A DNA stretch of 64,000 nucleotides from Schumannella sp. 10F1B-5-1 (GCF_006517535.1 NZ_VHQH01000040.1:62001-126000), one strand, 5' to 3'; numbered from the stretch's first letter, positions 1-7,705 are shown. Notes: generated from the sequence alone by a model not told the origin. Program-made: numbers and translations.

Positions 1-1077
1 GGCGGCCAGCGGCGGGGCGATCGCGCCGCCGACGAAGCGCACGGCCGAGTACGACGACGACGCGACCGAGCGCGGCAGGTCGGTGGCCTCCATGACCGAC
101 TCGGTCAGCACCGTGTTGAGCACGCCGAGGAAGATGCCGCCGACGATGACGCAGACCACGAGCACGGCGGTGATGCCGGCGAAGACGCCCGCGACGATGA
201 GCGTCGCGGCCAGCAGCGGCAAGGCGATCGCGAGGGCGGTCGTGCGGCGCACGCGCGCCGTCAGCAGCGGGGCGAGCCAGACGCTCGAGATCGCGACCGC
301 GAGGCCCCAGCCGAAGAACGTGACGCCCAGGTCGAGCGGGGTGAAGGTGGCGGGCAGGGCGAACGGCGTCCATGCGAGCAGGGTGAAGAAGCCGATGTTG
401 TAGAAGAGCGCGGCGATCGCGAGGGTGCGCAGCCCCGGGTCGCGCAGCGCCTTGATCGGCGCGGACAGCTTCGTGGGCTGGCGGGAGGCCTTGTCGTCCT
501 TGCCGAGCAGCACCGTGATCGCGATGAACGCGATCGCCATCAGCACGGCGACGCCGAAGAACGGACCCTGCCAGGCGATCGAGCCGAGCAGTCCGCCGAC
601 CAGCGGGCCGACCGCGATGCCGAGACCGAGCGCGGCCTCGTAGAGGATGATCGCGGCGCTCGAGCCGCCGCTCGCGGCGCCGACGATGGTCGCGAGCGCC
701 GTCGAGATGAACAGGGCATTGCCGAGCCCCCATCCGGCGCGGAAGCCGATGACCGCATCCACGCTGCCGCTCAGCGCGGCGAGGGCGGCGAACACGACGA
801 TCAGGCCCAGGCCGATGAGCAGGGTGGCGCGGGCGCCGATGCGGCTCGAGATGAAGCTCGTGATGAGCATCGCGAGGCCGGTGATGAGCAGGTAGCTCGT
901 GAAGAGCAGCTCGGTCTGAGTCTCGGTCGCCTGCAGGTCCTTGGCGATCGCGGGCAGGATCGGGTCGACCAGGCCGATGCCCATGAAGGCGATGACGCAG
1001 GCGAAGGCGACGGCCCACACCTGCTTGGGCTGCCTGAGGATGCTGCCGGTCTGCGCTGGAGCGTGGTGGGTGGTCAT
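1..1077 (-). CDS. MFS drug-efflux-type transporter (C-terminus cut by window edge)
   Basis: A major facilitator superfamily permease, probably a proton-driven efflux pump in the cytoplasmic membrane. The visible 359 residues begin MTTHHAPAQTGSILRQPKQV and contain successive hydrophobic helices, with the MFS-typical short Arg-rich loop (SSRIGARATLL) after the second helix and a long basic central loop (GKDDKASRQPTK) between the two six-helix halves. The gene runs off the left edge, so the last helices are missing. Its ATG overlaps the TGA of the upstream MarR gene by four bases (ATGA), so the two are translationally coupled and the regulator most likely controls the pump. The substrate cannot be inferred. 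Confidence 0.9.
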   Translation of the reverse strand, partial: MTTHHAPAQTGSILRQPKQVWAVAFACVIAFMGIGLVDPILPAIAKDLQATETQTELLFTSYLLITGLAMLITSFISSRIGARATLLIGLGLIVVFAALAALSGSVDAVIGFRAGWGLGNALFISTALATIVGAASGGSSAAIILYEAALGLGIAVGPLVGGLLGSIAWQGPFFGVAVLMAIAFIAITVLLGKDDKASRQPTKLSAPIKALRDPGLRTLAIAALFYNIGFFTLLAWTPFALPATFTPLDLGVTFFGWGLAVAISSVWLAPLLTARVRRTTALAIALPLLAATLIVAGVFAGITAVLVVCVIVGGIFLGVLNTVLTESVMEATDLPRSVASSSYSAVRFVGGAIAPPLAA

Positions 1078-1514
1078 GCGGTGGCTTTCGTGAGGGTGGA
1101 TGCGGTGGTGCGGCTGGCGAGGATGTCGGCCGCGCGGTCGAGGGCCGCCCAGTCGTCGTCGTCGAGCCCGTCGAACATGGGGGTGAGGGCCTCGCCGAGC
1201 TCATGGCGCCAGGCGTCGAGCGCGGTGCGGCCCTTGTCGCTGAGGCGGATCAGCCAGGCCCGCGAGTCGACCGTGTCGGCGACGCGGATGACGTGCTCCT
1301 CCTCGACGAGCGTGGCGAGCAGGCGGGTCATGCCGGGCTGGGTCACGCGGCAGGCGGCCGCGAGCTCGCCGACGCGCATCGGCCCCTCGGATTCCAACAC
1401 CGAGAGCGTGCGCCAGTGGGCGACGGGCGAGGTGTTGCCGGTGGCGAGGGCGGCGATGCGACCGAGGCGGTGCGCCGTCTGAACGAGCGACGAGATGGTG
1501 TCGATTCTGTTCAC
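1074..1514 (-). CDS. MarR family transcriptional regulator
   Basis: A 146-residue winged-helix repressor of the MarR family, which normally dimerises on a palindromic operator and is released by small phenolic or xenobiotic ligands. The recognition region (VGELAAACRVTQPGMTRLLATLVEEEHVIRV, quoted in parts: AAACRVTQPGMTRLLATL) lies near residues 47-78 and is followed by the wing with the DSRAWLIRLSDKGR signature. It is the first gene of a two-gene operon with the MFS transporter and overlaps it by four bases. A perfect 14-bp palindrome lies just upstream of its ATG, which suggests autorepression. The ligand is unknown. Confidence 0.93.
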   Translation of the reverse strand: MNRIDTISSLVQTAHRLGRIAALATGNTSPVAHWRTLSVLESEGPMRVGELAAACRVTQPGMTRLLATLVEEEHVIRVADTVDSRAWLIRLSDKGRTALDAWRHELGEALTPMFDGLDDDDWAALDRAADILASRTTASTLTKATA

Positions 1515-1532
1515 TCGCGAAAGTATATACCC

Positions 1533-1546
1533 GAGTTATATAACTC
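1533..1546. promoter_or_regulatory. Palindromic operator candidate of the MarR/MFS operon
   Basis: GAGTTATATAACTC is a perfect 14-bp palindrome, AT-rich in GC-rich surroundings, 19 bases upstream of the MarR start codon. A second AT-rich stretch, GTATATAC, lies between it and the gene. The position and symmetry fit a MarR dimer site overlapping the promoter. Binding is inferred. Confidence 0.6.
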
Positions 1547-1595
1547 TGCTAACTATCGTCCCGGATGGCCGCCGAGGCCCGTCTACGCTCGAGGC

Positions 1596-1817
1596 GTGAC
1601 CGTCTTCGCCGTCGTCGTGCTGCTGCTGACCGCCCTGTTCAACCTGGTCTCGTGGCCGCGCTTCTACCCGCGCATCAAGAACGACCCGCGCGCCCGCGAC
1701 GAGAACGGCCGCGCCACCGTCTTCCTCAAGGTGCACCTCATCCTCATCGCGATCGCGCTCGTCATCGCCGTGCTCAGCATCGTCGCCGCGATCGGCCTGC
1801 TCGTCGCCGGCGCCTGA
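1596..1817 (+). CDS. SCO4848-family small membrane protein
   Basis: A 73-residue integral membrane protein starting at GTG (VTVFAVVVLLLTALFNLVSW). Two hydrophobic segments, about residues 2-19 and 45-72, flank a charged loop containing WPRFYPRIKNDPRARD. This matches the small actinobacterial family named after SCO4848 of Streptomyces, whose role is unknown. The reading frame is open far upstream, but that part overlaps the divergent MarR gene, and hydrophobic family-like sequence starts only at the GTG. It stands just upstream of a thioredoxin-like gene on the same strand. Confidence 0.8.
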   Translation: MTVFAVVVLLLTALFNLVSWPRFYPRIKNDPRARDENGRATVFLKVHLILIAIALVIAVLSIVAAIGLLVAGA

Positions 1818-1825
1818 GCCGGTGG

Positions 1826-2146
1826 ATGCGCGGCGCGCCGAGATCGCAGCGGAATCCCCGCGGCGCTCGCCGCGTTGACCCCGTCGTGCACGTCGACTTC
1901 TACAGCTCCAGCTTCTGCGCCCCCTGCGCCGCCGCGCGGGGCGTGCTGGATGAGGCGGCGCGGCTGATCCCGCAGCTCGAGATCGTCGAGCGCAACGTCG
2001 CGCAGCATCCCGACGCCGCCGACGCCGATCGCATCGGCTCGACGCCGACCCTGATCGTGCGGGCGTCCGACGGCGCCGAGGTCTACCGCGCCGAGGGCGT
2101 GCCGACCGTCAACCAGCTGCTGGTGGCTCTGGCGCGCGCCGTCTGA
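1826..2146 (+). CDS. Thioredoxin-family protein
   Basis: A small thioredoxin-fold protein of about 106 residues, or 86 if the GTG at 1886 is the start. The core reads VHVDFYSSSFCAPCAAARGV, with the redox motif CAPC, followed by the beta-strand and cis-proline region IGSTPTLIV, the TP being the expected cis-Pro. It is probably a cytosolic disulfide oxidoreductase or glutaredoxin-like protein. It lies 8 bases after the SCO4848-family gene. The last 38 bases overlap the convergent Pr6Pr gene. The exact start is uncertain because the first 20 residues (RGAPRSQRNPRGARR) look non-family. Confidence 0.8.
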   Translation: MRGAPRSQRNPRGARRVDPVVHVDFYSSSFCAPCAAARGVLDEAARLIPQLEIVERNVAQHPDAADADRIGSTPTLIVRASDGAEVYRAEGVPTVNQLLVALARAV

Positions 2147-2876
2147 CGCGCGTGACCAGGATGCTCAGCGCCGAGATCGCGGCGAAGCCGAGCGCGATCC
2201 CCACCACATACAGCCAGACCGAGGCGTAGCCGCTGTCGCTCAGCGCCGGGTCGAGGAACGGATACGGGTACCAGCTCTGCCGATCCTGCGTCTGGTCGTA
2301 GACCAGCGGACCGCGCACGAGCGTGACCGCCGCCCAGGCGAGCGGGTGGATGAGCGTGAGCCAGAGCCGCGACCAGGGCACCCGGCCGCGCCCGGGCGCC
2401 AGCACCCAGTCGACGATGATCAGCAGCGGCGCGACGACGTGGTGGATCTCGCTCGGCCAGTCAGGCCCGTTGCCGCCGCCGTGCACCGCGACCCCGCGCA
2501 GCAGCAGGTTGTAGACGATGCCGGTGATCGTCATGTCGACGAGCACGACCAGGCGCAGGGTCGTGAGCCAGCCGGGCTCGGGCAGTCGCCTGCGCAGCAG
2601 CACGGCGGCGCCGATCAGCAGGACGATCGCGCCGGCGGTGTTCGACTGGATCGTGAAGTAGGCGGCGAAGTTGAGATCGAGCGTGAGGCGATCGGGGTAG
2701 CCGTTTGCGACCCAGTCGGTCGCCGCATCCAGGTAGGAGCGCACGGTCGCCACGAGCATGGCGGCGGCGAGCAGGATGCGCAGCGCGGCGACCACGCGAG
2801 CGTGCACGACGACATGCGGCCGAGCGGCTCCGCTCGGCGTGCCGCCCGTGCGGGTGATCGGGTTCGTTCGCGTCAC
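2109..2876 (-). CDS. Pr6Pr family integral membrane protein
   Basis: A 255-residue polytopic membrane protein with about six transmembrane segments. Family hallmarks are the RILLAAAMLVAT first helix, the FTIQSNTAGAIVLL second helix with the conserved FT.QSN, the extracytoplasmic HHVVAPLLIIVDW segment, and WYPYPFLDP in a late loop. This is the Pr6Pr (FAR-17a/AIG1-like) family, of unknown biochemical function in bacteria. A tRNA-Arg lies just upstream on the same strand. Its 3' end overlaps the end of the thioredoxin-like gene tail to tail. Confidence 0.85.
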   Translation of the reverse strand: MTRTNPITRTGGTPSGAARPHVVVHARVVAALRILLAAAMLVATVRSYLDAATDWVANGYPDRLTLDLNFAAYFTIQSNTAGAIVLLIGAAVLLRRRLPEPGWLTTLRLVVLVDMTITGIVYNLLLRGVAVHGGGNGPDWPSEIHHVVAPLLIIVDWVLAPGRGRVPWSRLWLTLIHPLAWAAVTLVRGPLVYDQTQDRQSWYPYPFLDPALSDSGYASVWLYVVGIALGFAAISALSILVTRVRRRAPEPPAAG

Positions 2877-2930
2877 AGATCCTCTTCGATGCCGACGGCG
2901 CCGTCGGATGGCTTGGATCCGACGTCGGAG

Positions 2931-3003
2931 CCCCCCCGGAGAGATTCGAACTCCCGACCAGCCGGGTAGAAACCGGATGCTCTATCCACTGAGCTACGGG
3001 GGG
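2931..3003 (-). tRNA. tRNA-Arg (TCT)
   Basis: The complement folds as a full cloverleaf. A seven-pair acceptor stem (CCCCCCG with CGGGGGG), D arm GCTCAGTGGATAGAGC, anticodon loop TTTCTAC with anticodon TCT, and T arm GGGAG-TTCGAAT-CTCTC are present. The anticodon reads AGA and AGG, rare Arg codons in this genome. The top pair of the anticodon stem (T27/C43) is mismatched. CCA is not encoded. Confidence 0.93.
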
Positions 3004-3025
3004 AAGGCCCGCCCAAGTCTAGGGA

Positions 3026-3811
3026 TCAGGCGCGCTCGGCGGCCTCGTCGGCCTTCGCGGGCTCGGTCGTCTCGACGGCGCGGGTCTCGACGTTCTCGGC
3101 GTCGCCGTCGGCGGAGGCCGGGCGCTCGAAGCCGCGCGTCGTGGTGGCCGTGGTGGACTCCGACGCGGTCATCGGGATGGCCGTGGTCGCCGTCGTGGCC
3201 GCGGTGCCGGCGATGGGGCGCTCGGCCGCCTTCTCGGGCTTCTCGCTCGTGGCCGCCGTGAACTGCTTCTCGGCCCACTCCTGCTGCTGCAGCACGACGG
3301 GGTCGACCTTCTGCGGCTCGTCGTAGCGCCAGCGGTCGAGGTCGGCGGCGAAGAGCTTGCGTGCGCGGCCGGGCTTGGCCTGCCATTCGACGAGGCGGTC
3401 GCGGTACTCGGCCAGGGTCTGGTCGGCCTGGAAGCTGAAGCTCACCGAGTTGGTGCGCATGTCGGCGAGCTCGTGCGCGGCCCAGTCGGCAGCCAGAGCG
3501 GCGCCGGGCAGGGGGAGCAGGCGCACCTGCACGTCGGCTGCGGCGGCGAGCGTCTCGAAGTGCTCGCGGGTCTGCGGCGGCTGGCTGTGCCAGCGGGCGG
3601 CGGTCTGGCCGGCCGAGATGAGCGCGGCGACGGCGGCCGAGCGCGTCTCGCGGTCGCGCTGGCCGACGAGGCGCTTGACGGCGCCGCGGCCGATCGCGGC
3701 CGCGATGACCGCGCCCACGACGATCGCGATGAAGGGGATGATCGCGCCGAAGACGACGAGCTGCCCCTGGTCGGACGAGAACCAGTCGACGAGGTCGTTC
3801 CACCACTGCAT
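3026..3811 (-). CDS. Hypothetical single-pass membrane protein
   Basis: A 261-residue protein that I cannot assign to a characterised family. A Trp-rich amphipathic N-terminus (MQWWNDLVDWFSSDQGQ) precedes one strong transmembrane segment at about residues 18-41 (VVFGAIIPFIAIVVGAVIAA). A charged, mostly helical cytoplasmic domain follows, to about residue 185, with WHSQPP and SFSFQADQTLAEYRDRL. The C-terminal 75 residues are low-complexity Ala/Thr/Glu/Pro and probably disordered. It follows the tRNA-Arg gene on the same strand. Conserved in appearance, function unknown. Confidence 0.8.
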   Translation of the reverse strand: MQWWNDLVDWFSSDQGQLVVFGAIIPFIAIVVGAVIAAAIGRGAVKRLVGQRDRETRSAAVAALISAGQTAARWHSQPPQTREHFETLAAAADVQVRLLPLPGAALAADWAAHELADMRTNSVSFSFQADQTLAEYRDRLVEWQAKPGRARKLFAADLDRWRYDEPQKVDPVVLQQQEWAEKQFTAATSEKPEKAAERPIAGTAATTATTAIPMTASESTTATTTRGFERPASADGDAENVETRAVETTEPAKADEAAERA

Positions 3812-3897
3812 GCGGGGAGATTACGTCGGGGTGACGAGGATGCCGGGGCGCGCGGGCGCGCGTCGCCCACATCCGCCACGACACGATCCGGTCACGG

Positions 3898-4125
3898 TCA
3901 CACCCAGCGCACCATGTCGAGGGCGTCGCCGGGGGAGTCGAACTCGCCCAGCACCGTCATCTGGGCCGTGCCCGCGCGCATCCGCCTGCTCTGCCAGCGT
4001 GACGCCGCGGCATCGGACCCGGCGCCGTCGGCCGTCACGACGTCGACCTGGTCGACGTAGCCGAGCACCTGCCCCTGACCGCGGGTGACGCGCCAGCGTC
4101 GGCCGGCGAGCGGCACGACCTGCAC
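3898..4125 (-). CDS. Small hypothetical protein, possibly 5'-frameshifted
   Basis: A 75-residue protein starting at GTG (MQVVPLAGRRWRVTRGQGQV). The pattern WRVTRG..QVLGYVD.. followed by RMRAGTAQMTVLGEF.SPGDALDMVRWV resembles a single small beta-rich domain. I do not recognise the family. An ATG at 4178 opens another reading frame (MTKLGLHPTPDFPG) that runs into this one in the wrong phase, so the natural protein may begin at 4178 with a frame disruption near 4125-4140. The divergent or adjacent genes give no functional clue. Confidence 0.55.
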   Translation of the reverse strand: MQVVPLAGRRWRVTRGQGQVLGYVDQVDVVTADGAGSDAAASRWQSRRMRAGTAQMTVLGEFDSPGDALDMVRWV

Positions 4126-4271
4126 GCCCGCGCGGTGCCGGGGAAGTCGGGGGTCGGGTGGAGTCCGAGCTTCGTCATAGTTCGAAGCTATGTTCGACCA
4201 CCGACATCCCGAGGTTCCGCGCGGGATCGGCGTGCGATCAGCGCGGGGACGCCGGCACGATCAGCCCGGCC

Positions 4272-5273
4272 TCAGCGCCCCGTGCCGTCGACGGCCAGCG
4301 GCTCGATGCGCGCGAGCTCGTCGGCGCTCAGCTCGACGCGGTCGAGGGCCTTCAGCGTGTCCTCGAGCTGCGCGACGCTGGACGCGCCGACCAGGGCGCT
4401 CGTCACCTGCGGCTGACGCAGCACCCATGCGATCGCGAGCTGCGCCAGCGTCTGCTCACGCTCCTTCGCGATCGCGTTGAGCCCGCGCACGCGCTCGAGA
4501 TACGTCTCCGAGATGTTGCTCTCGCTGATCCAGCGGCCCTCGCTCGCGCGCGATCCGGCGGGCACTCCGTCGAGGTAGCGCGCGGTCAGCATGCCCTGGG
4601 CGAGCGGCGAGTAGACGATGCCGCCGGCGCCGACCTCGGCCAGCGCATCCCAGAGGCCCTGCTCGGGACGGCGGTCGAACATGTTGTAGCGCGGCTGGTG
4701 GATCGTGAGCGGCACGCCCTCGGCCGCGAGCGCAGCGGCGGCGGCGCGGGTCTGGTCGGCGTCGTAATTCGAGATGCCGACGTAGAGGGCCTTGCCCTGG
4801 CGCACGGCATGAGCGAGCGCCCCCATCGTCTCCTCGATCGGCGTATCGGGATCGGGGCGGTGCGAGTAGAAGACGTCGACGTAGTCGAGGCCGAGGCGGC
4901 CGAGCGACTGATCGAGCGAGGCGAGGAGGTTCTTGCGCGAGCCCCACTCGCCGTAGGGCCCGGGCCACATGTCGTAGCCGGCCTTGCTCGAGACGATGAT
5001 CTCGTCGCGGTAGGGGCGCAGGTCCTGCGTGAAGATCGCGCCGAAGTTGCGTTCGGCCGATCCGGGCGGCGGGCCGTAGTTGTTGGCGAGGTCGAAGTGC
5101 GTGACGCCCAGGTCGAAGGCCCGGCGCACGATCGCGCGCTGCGTCGCGAGCGGGCGATCGTCACCGAAGTTGTTCCAGAGCCCGAGCGAGATGCGGGGCA
5201 GGCGCAGGCCGCTGCGGCCGCTGCGCACGTAGTCGAGGTGGTCGTAGCGGTTCTCGTCGGCGAGATAGCTCAT
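4272..5273 (-). CDS. gprA: Aldo-keto reductase, L-glyceraldehyde 3-phosphate reductase type (YghZ/GprA-like)
   Basis: A 333-residue NADPH-dependent aldo-keto reductase of the AKR14 (YghZ) group. In E. coli that enzyme reduces L-glyceraldehyde 3-phosphate and methylglyoxal. The match runs over the full length: SGLRLPRISLGLWNNFGDD, FDLANNYGPPPGSAE, IIVSSKAGYDMWPGPYG, and LVGASS near the C-terminus. The catalytic tetrad is intact as D61, Y66, K97 and H138 (YSHR). The enzyme is a cytosolic TIM barrel. It is divergent from msrA, with 87 bases between the two starts. Both genes deal with carbonyl or oxidative damage, so shared stress control is possible but not shown. Confidence 0.92.
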   Translation of the reverse strand: MSYLADENRYDHLDYVRSGRSGLRLPRISLGLWNNFGDDRPLATQRAIVRRAFDLGVTHFDLANNYGPPPGSAERNFGAIFTQDLRPYRDEIIVSSKAGYDMWPGPYGEWGSRKNLLASLDQSLGRLGLDYVDVFYSHRPDPDTPIEETMGALAHAVRQGKALYVGISNYDADQTRAAAAALAAEGVPLTIHQPRYNMFDRRPEQGLWDALAEVGAGGIVYSPLAQGMLTARYLDGVPAGSRASEGRWISESNISETYLERVRGLNAIAKEREQTLAQLAIAWVLRQPQVTSALVGASSVAQLEDTLKALDRVELSADELARIEPLAVDGTGR

Positions 5274-5360
5274 AGGGTCGACGCTAGCGAGGAACAGGAT
5301 GCTCGTGCCGGGCGTTGCACCCGGTGATCACCCGAACCGATCGAAAGGCTGGGTTCTCTC

Positions 5361-5888
5361 ATGCGCACCTTCGTTGTCGCCGGCGGCTGCTTCTGGTGTC
5401 TCGACGCCGTCTACCGCACCCTCCAGGGCGTGACCGACGTCGTCTCGGGCTACACCGGCGGCGTGACCCGCGAGCCGAGCTACGACGCTGTCTGCACCGG
5501 CATGACCGGGCACGCGGAGGCCGTCGCGGTCACCTTCGACGAGACCGTGATCCCCTCCTCCGTCATCCTCGACGTCTTCTTCACCCTCCACGACCCGCGT
5601 CAGCTCAACCGCCAGGGCAACGACGTCGGCACGCAGTACCGCTCGGCGATGTTCTACTCCGACGACGAGCAGAAGGCCGAGTTCGAGGCCGCGCGCGACC
5701 GCGCCGCCGAGATCTGGGAGGGCGACATCGTCACGACGATCGAGCCGCTCGGCGAGTACTGGCGGGCGGAGGAGTACCACCAGGACTTCTTCGCGAAGAA
5801 CCCCGGCCAGGGCTACTGCCTCGCGGTCGCGCTGCCGAAGGTCAACAAGGTGCGCAAGAGCTACGCGCAGTACGTGCTGGCGTCGTGA
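5361..5888 (+). CDS. msrA: Peptide-methionine (S)-S-oxide reductase MsrA
   Basis: A 175-residue MsrA that repairs the S-epimer of methionine sulfoxide in proteins and free methionine, using thioredoxin as donor. The catalytic motif GGCFWC is at residues 8-13 with nucleophile C10. Other family hallmarks follow: GYTGG, YDAVCTGMTGHAEAV, DPRQLNRQGNDVGTQYRSA and YHQDFF. A possible resolving cysteine is in QGYCLAV near the C-terminus. Start ATG is fixed by the motif close to the N-terminus. It is monocistronic, divergent from the aldo-keto reductase. Confidence 0.95.
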   Translation: MRTFVVAGGCFWCLDAVYRTLQGVTDVVSGYTGGVTREPSYDAVCTGMTGHAEAVAVTFDETVIPSSVILDVFFTLHDPRQLNRQGNDVGTQYRSAMFYSDDEQKAEFEAARDRAAEIWEGDIVTTIEPLGEYWRAEEYHQDFFAKNPGQGYCLAVALPKVNKVRKSYAQYVLAS

Positions 5889-5938
5889 CGCGCATCCACT
5901 GAGCTCGGGCTCTGCGAAAGCGGGTCTGGTGAACTTTG

Positions 5939-5953
5939 GCTAATTATATTAGC
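5939..5953. promoter_or_regulatory. Inverted-repeat operator candidate upstream of hydrolase/TetR operon
   Basis: GCTAAT-TAT-ATTAGC is a perfect inverted repeat with a 3-base spacer, ending 9 bases before the hydrolase ATG. Its AT-rich centre overlaps a plausible -10 region, so the transcript may have a very short leader. It is a good candidate site for the TetR encoded by the second gene of the operon. Confidence 0.6.
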
Positions 5954-5962
5954 TTTACGGCT

Positions 5963-6823
5963 ATGGAAATCAGCCTGACTGCGGAGACCCGCTTCCTGCA
6001 GCGTCCCGAGGGGCGCATCGCCTACACCGTCCACGGTGACGGACCCCTCGTGATCGCGGTGCCCGGCATGGGCGACCTCGCCGCCGGGTACCGCGACGTC
6101 GTCGGCCCGCTCGTCGCCGCCGGGTACCGCGTGGCGCTCACCGAGTTGCGCGGTCACGGCGACTCCGACACGAGCTTCACGTCGTACGGCGACGCCGAGA
6201 CCGGCGGCGACCTGCTCGCGCTGATCGACGAGCTCGGCGGGCCGGCCGTCGCGATCGGCAACTCGATGGGCGGCTCGGCCGCGATCTGGGCGGCGGCCGA
6301 GCGACCGGATGCGGTGGCCGGCCTCGTCGGCATCAGCCCCTTCGTGCGCAACCCGCCGATGCCGGCGATCGCGACCGCGCTGCTGCACGGCGTCTACCGG
6401 GTGCTGTTCGCCGGGCCGTGGGGCGCCGGCGCCTGGGCCGGCTACTACGTGAGCCTCAACCGCGGCCGTCGCGCCGACTGGCTGCCGGAACACCGGGCCG
6501 CGCTCGCGGCCGCGCTGCGCCGCCCGGGCCGGCTGCGCGCCTTCCGCGAGCTGACGCTGCAGCTCGATCACGCCATCGTCGAGGCCATCGCCGACCGCGT
6601 CGACCCGGCCGCGACGCCGAGCGTCGTGCTGATCGGCGACGGCGACCCCGACTACCGCGACCCGGCCGCCGAGCTCGAGGAGTTCGCCCGCCGCCTCGGC
6701 TCGCGCACGGTGCTCGTCGCCGAGGCCGGGCACTACGCGCAGGCGCAGCAGCCCGAGATCGTCGTGCGCGAGACGCTGGCCCTGCTCGCGACCGCCCTGC
6801 CGACGGGCGGCACGGATGCCTAG
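5963..6823 (+). CDS. Alpha/beta hydrolase
   Basis: A 286-residue alpha/beta-hydrolase fold enzyme. The nucleophile elbow is GNSMGG with Ser101. The oxyanion-region motif is VPGMGD, the strand-4 turn is ELRGHGDSD, the probable acid is in LIGDGDPDYRD and the catalytic His is in EAGHYAQ. A cap segment lies between about residues 130 and 190. The substrate is not evident. ATG at 5963 was chosen because it follows the operator-like repeat. A TTG at 5936 would add nine residues but lies before that repeat. The stop overlaps the following TetR start by 8 bases, so TetR and hydrolase form one operon. Confidence 0.9.
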   Translation: MEISLTAETRFLQRPEGRIAYTVHGDGPLVIAVPGMGDLAAGYRDVVGPLVAAGYRVALTELRGHGDSDTSFTSYGDAETGGDLLALIDELGGPAVAIGNSMGGSAAIWAAAERPDAVAGLVGISPFVRNPPMPAIATALLHGVYRVLFAGPWGAGAWAGYYVSLNRGRRADWLPEHRAALAAALRRPGRLRAFRELTLQLDHAIVEAIADRVDPAATPSVVLIGDGDPDYRDPAAELEEFARRLGSRTVLVAEAGHYAQAQQPEIVVRETLALLATALPTGGTDA

Positions 6824-7391
6824 GGCCGGCCTCAGCCGCGCCGCGGTCGTCGAGCTCGCGACCCAGCTCGTCGACGAGCTGCCCGGCGGACCCGAGGCGC
6901 TGACGCTGGCCGCGGTCGCCCAGCGTGCCGGCGTCGCGACCCCGAGCCTCTACAAGCACATCGGCTCGCTCGACGCCCTGCGGGCCGAGGTGGCGCTCGT
7001 CGGGGCGATCGACATCCGCGACCGGCTGCGCGCGGCGACCGTCGGCGTCGCCGGGGTGGATGCGCTGCGCGCGCTCGCGGAGGCGCTGCGCTCCTACGCC
7101 CGCGAGCATCCCGGCCTCTATCTCGCGCTGCAGCGAGCCGCCGGGCCGCAGGATCCCGAGCTCGTGCGCGTCGGCGGCGAGGTCGTCGACGTGATCGCCG
7201 CTGTGCTGCGCGGCTTCGGCCTGCCGCCCGAGCGCGCCGTGGATGCGGTGCGCACCACTCGCGCGGCGCTGCACGGCTTCGTGCTGCTCGAGAACGGCGG
7301 CGGCTTCGGCCTGCCCGACGACGTCGACCGCAGCTTCGCGGCGCTCGTCGACGTGCTCGCGACCGGGATCACGGCGCTGCGCGAGGAGTGA
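6816..7391 (+). CDS. TetR/AcrR family transcriptional regulator
   Basis: A 191-residue TetR-type regulator. The N-terminal helix-turn-helix reads LTLAAVAQRAGVATPSLYKH, about residues 29-48, with the family LYKH..S...L continuation. The C-terminal half (YAREHPGLYLALQRA, ALHGFVLLENGGGFGLP) matches the WHG-type ligand-binding domain. It overlaps the hydrolase gene by 8 bases and is probably autoregulatory through the GCTAAT/ATTAGC repeat upstream of the operon. The likely role is to sense the hydrolase substrate or product. Confidence 0.9.
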   Translation: MPRAGLSRAAVVELATQLVDELPGGPEALTLAAVAQRAGVATPSLYKHIGSLDALRAEVALVGAIDIRDRLRAATVGVAGVDALRALAEALRSYAREHPGLYLALQRAAGPQDPELVRVGGEVVDVIAAVLRGFGLPPERAVDAVRTTRAALHGFVLLENGGGFGLPDDVDRSFAALVDVLATGITALREE

Positions 7392-7398
7392 GGCACGC

Positions 7399-7448
7399 CG
7401 TCGTTCGATGCGCTGGGCTGGGTGCCCCGTCGTTCGGATGCGCTGGGC
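7399..7448. repeat. Twenty-base direct repeat
   Basis: CGTCGTTCGATGCGCTGGGC (from 7399) recurs as the same sequence with one extra G (from 7428), directly after the TetR stop. The half CGTCGTTCG appears again inside the following hairpin array, so this looks like the degenerate leading edge of that array. Confidence 0.7.
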
Positions 7449-7455
7449 GCGGCGA

Positions 7456-7654
7456 GTGGCCACGAATGCACGCGACATGCCGCAGCAGGCGAGCATTTGT
7501 GGCCACACTCGGATCGTCCGTCGTTCGGGGTGGCCAGAAATGCACGCGACACGCTGCGCGGAGCGAGCGTTCGTGGCCACTCTCGGAACGCCGGTCGTGC
7601 GGGCTGGTCAGAAACGCGCGCGACATGCCGCCGCGGGCGAGCGTTCGTGGCCAC
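7456..7654. repeat. Family A: three tandem 51-bp hairpin elements on a 74-bp period
   Basis: Three copies of a palindromic unit lie at 7456-7506, 7530-7580 and 7604-7654. The starts are exactly 74 bases apart. Copy 1 has 14-base arms GTGGCCACGAATGC and GCATTTGTGGCCAC with one mismatch. Copies 2 and 3 keep the same right arm (GCGTTCGTGGCCAC) with drifted left arms. The loop (ACGCGACATGCCGC) is also conserved. The 23-base linkers CTCGGA..CG..CGTTCGGG are similar too. Together with the direct repeat this fills the 314 bases between TetR and the convergent lipoprotein gene. I see no gene in it. Confidence 0.9.
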
Positions 7655-7705
7655 CCTCGAACGCCCGGGTCGGCGCGGCTAAGCGGGCTCGGGACCGCCG
7701 GGCTC

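Noticed and set aside
2931-3003. tRNA-Arg as an integration site
   Set aside because: No integrase and no direct repeat of the tRNA 3' end was seen in the flanks.
7456-7654. CRISPR array
   Set aside because: Only three units, each fully palindromic over 51 bases, and the 23-base linkers are similar to each other, not unique spacers. No cas genes are present.
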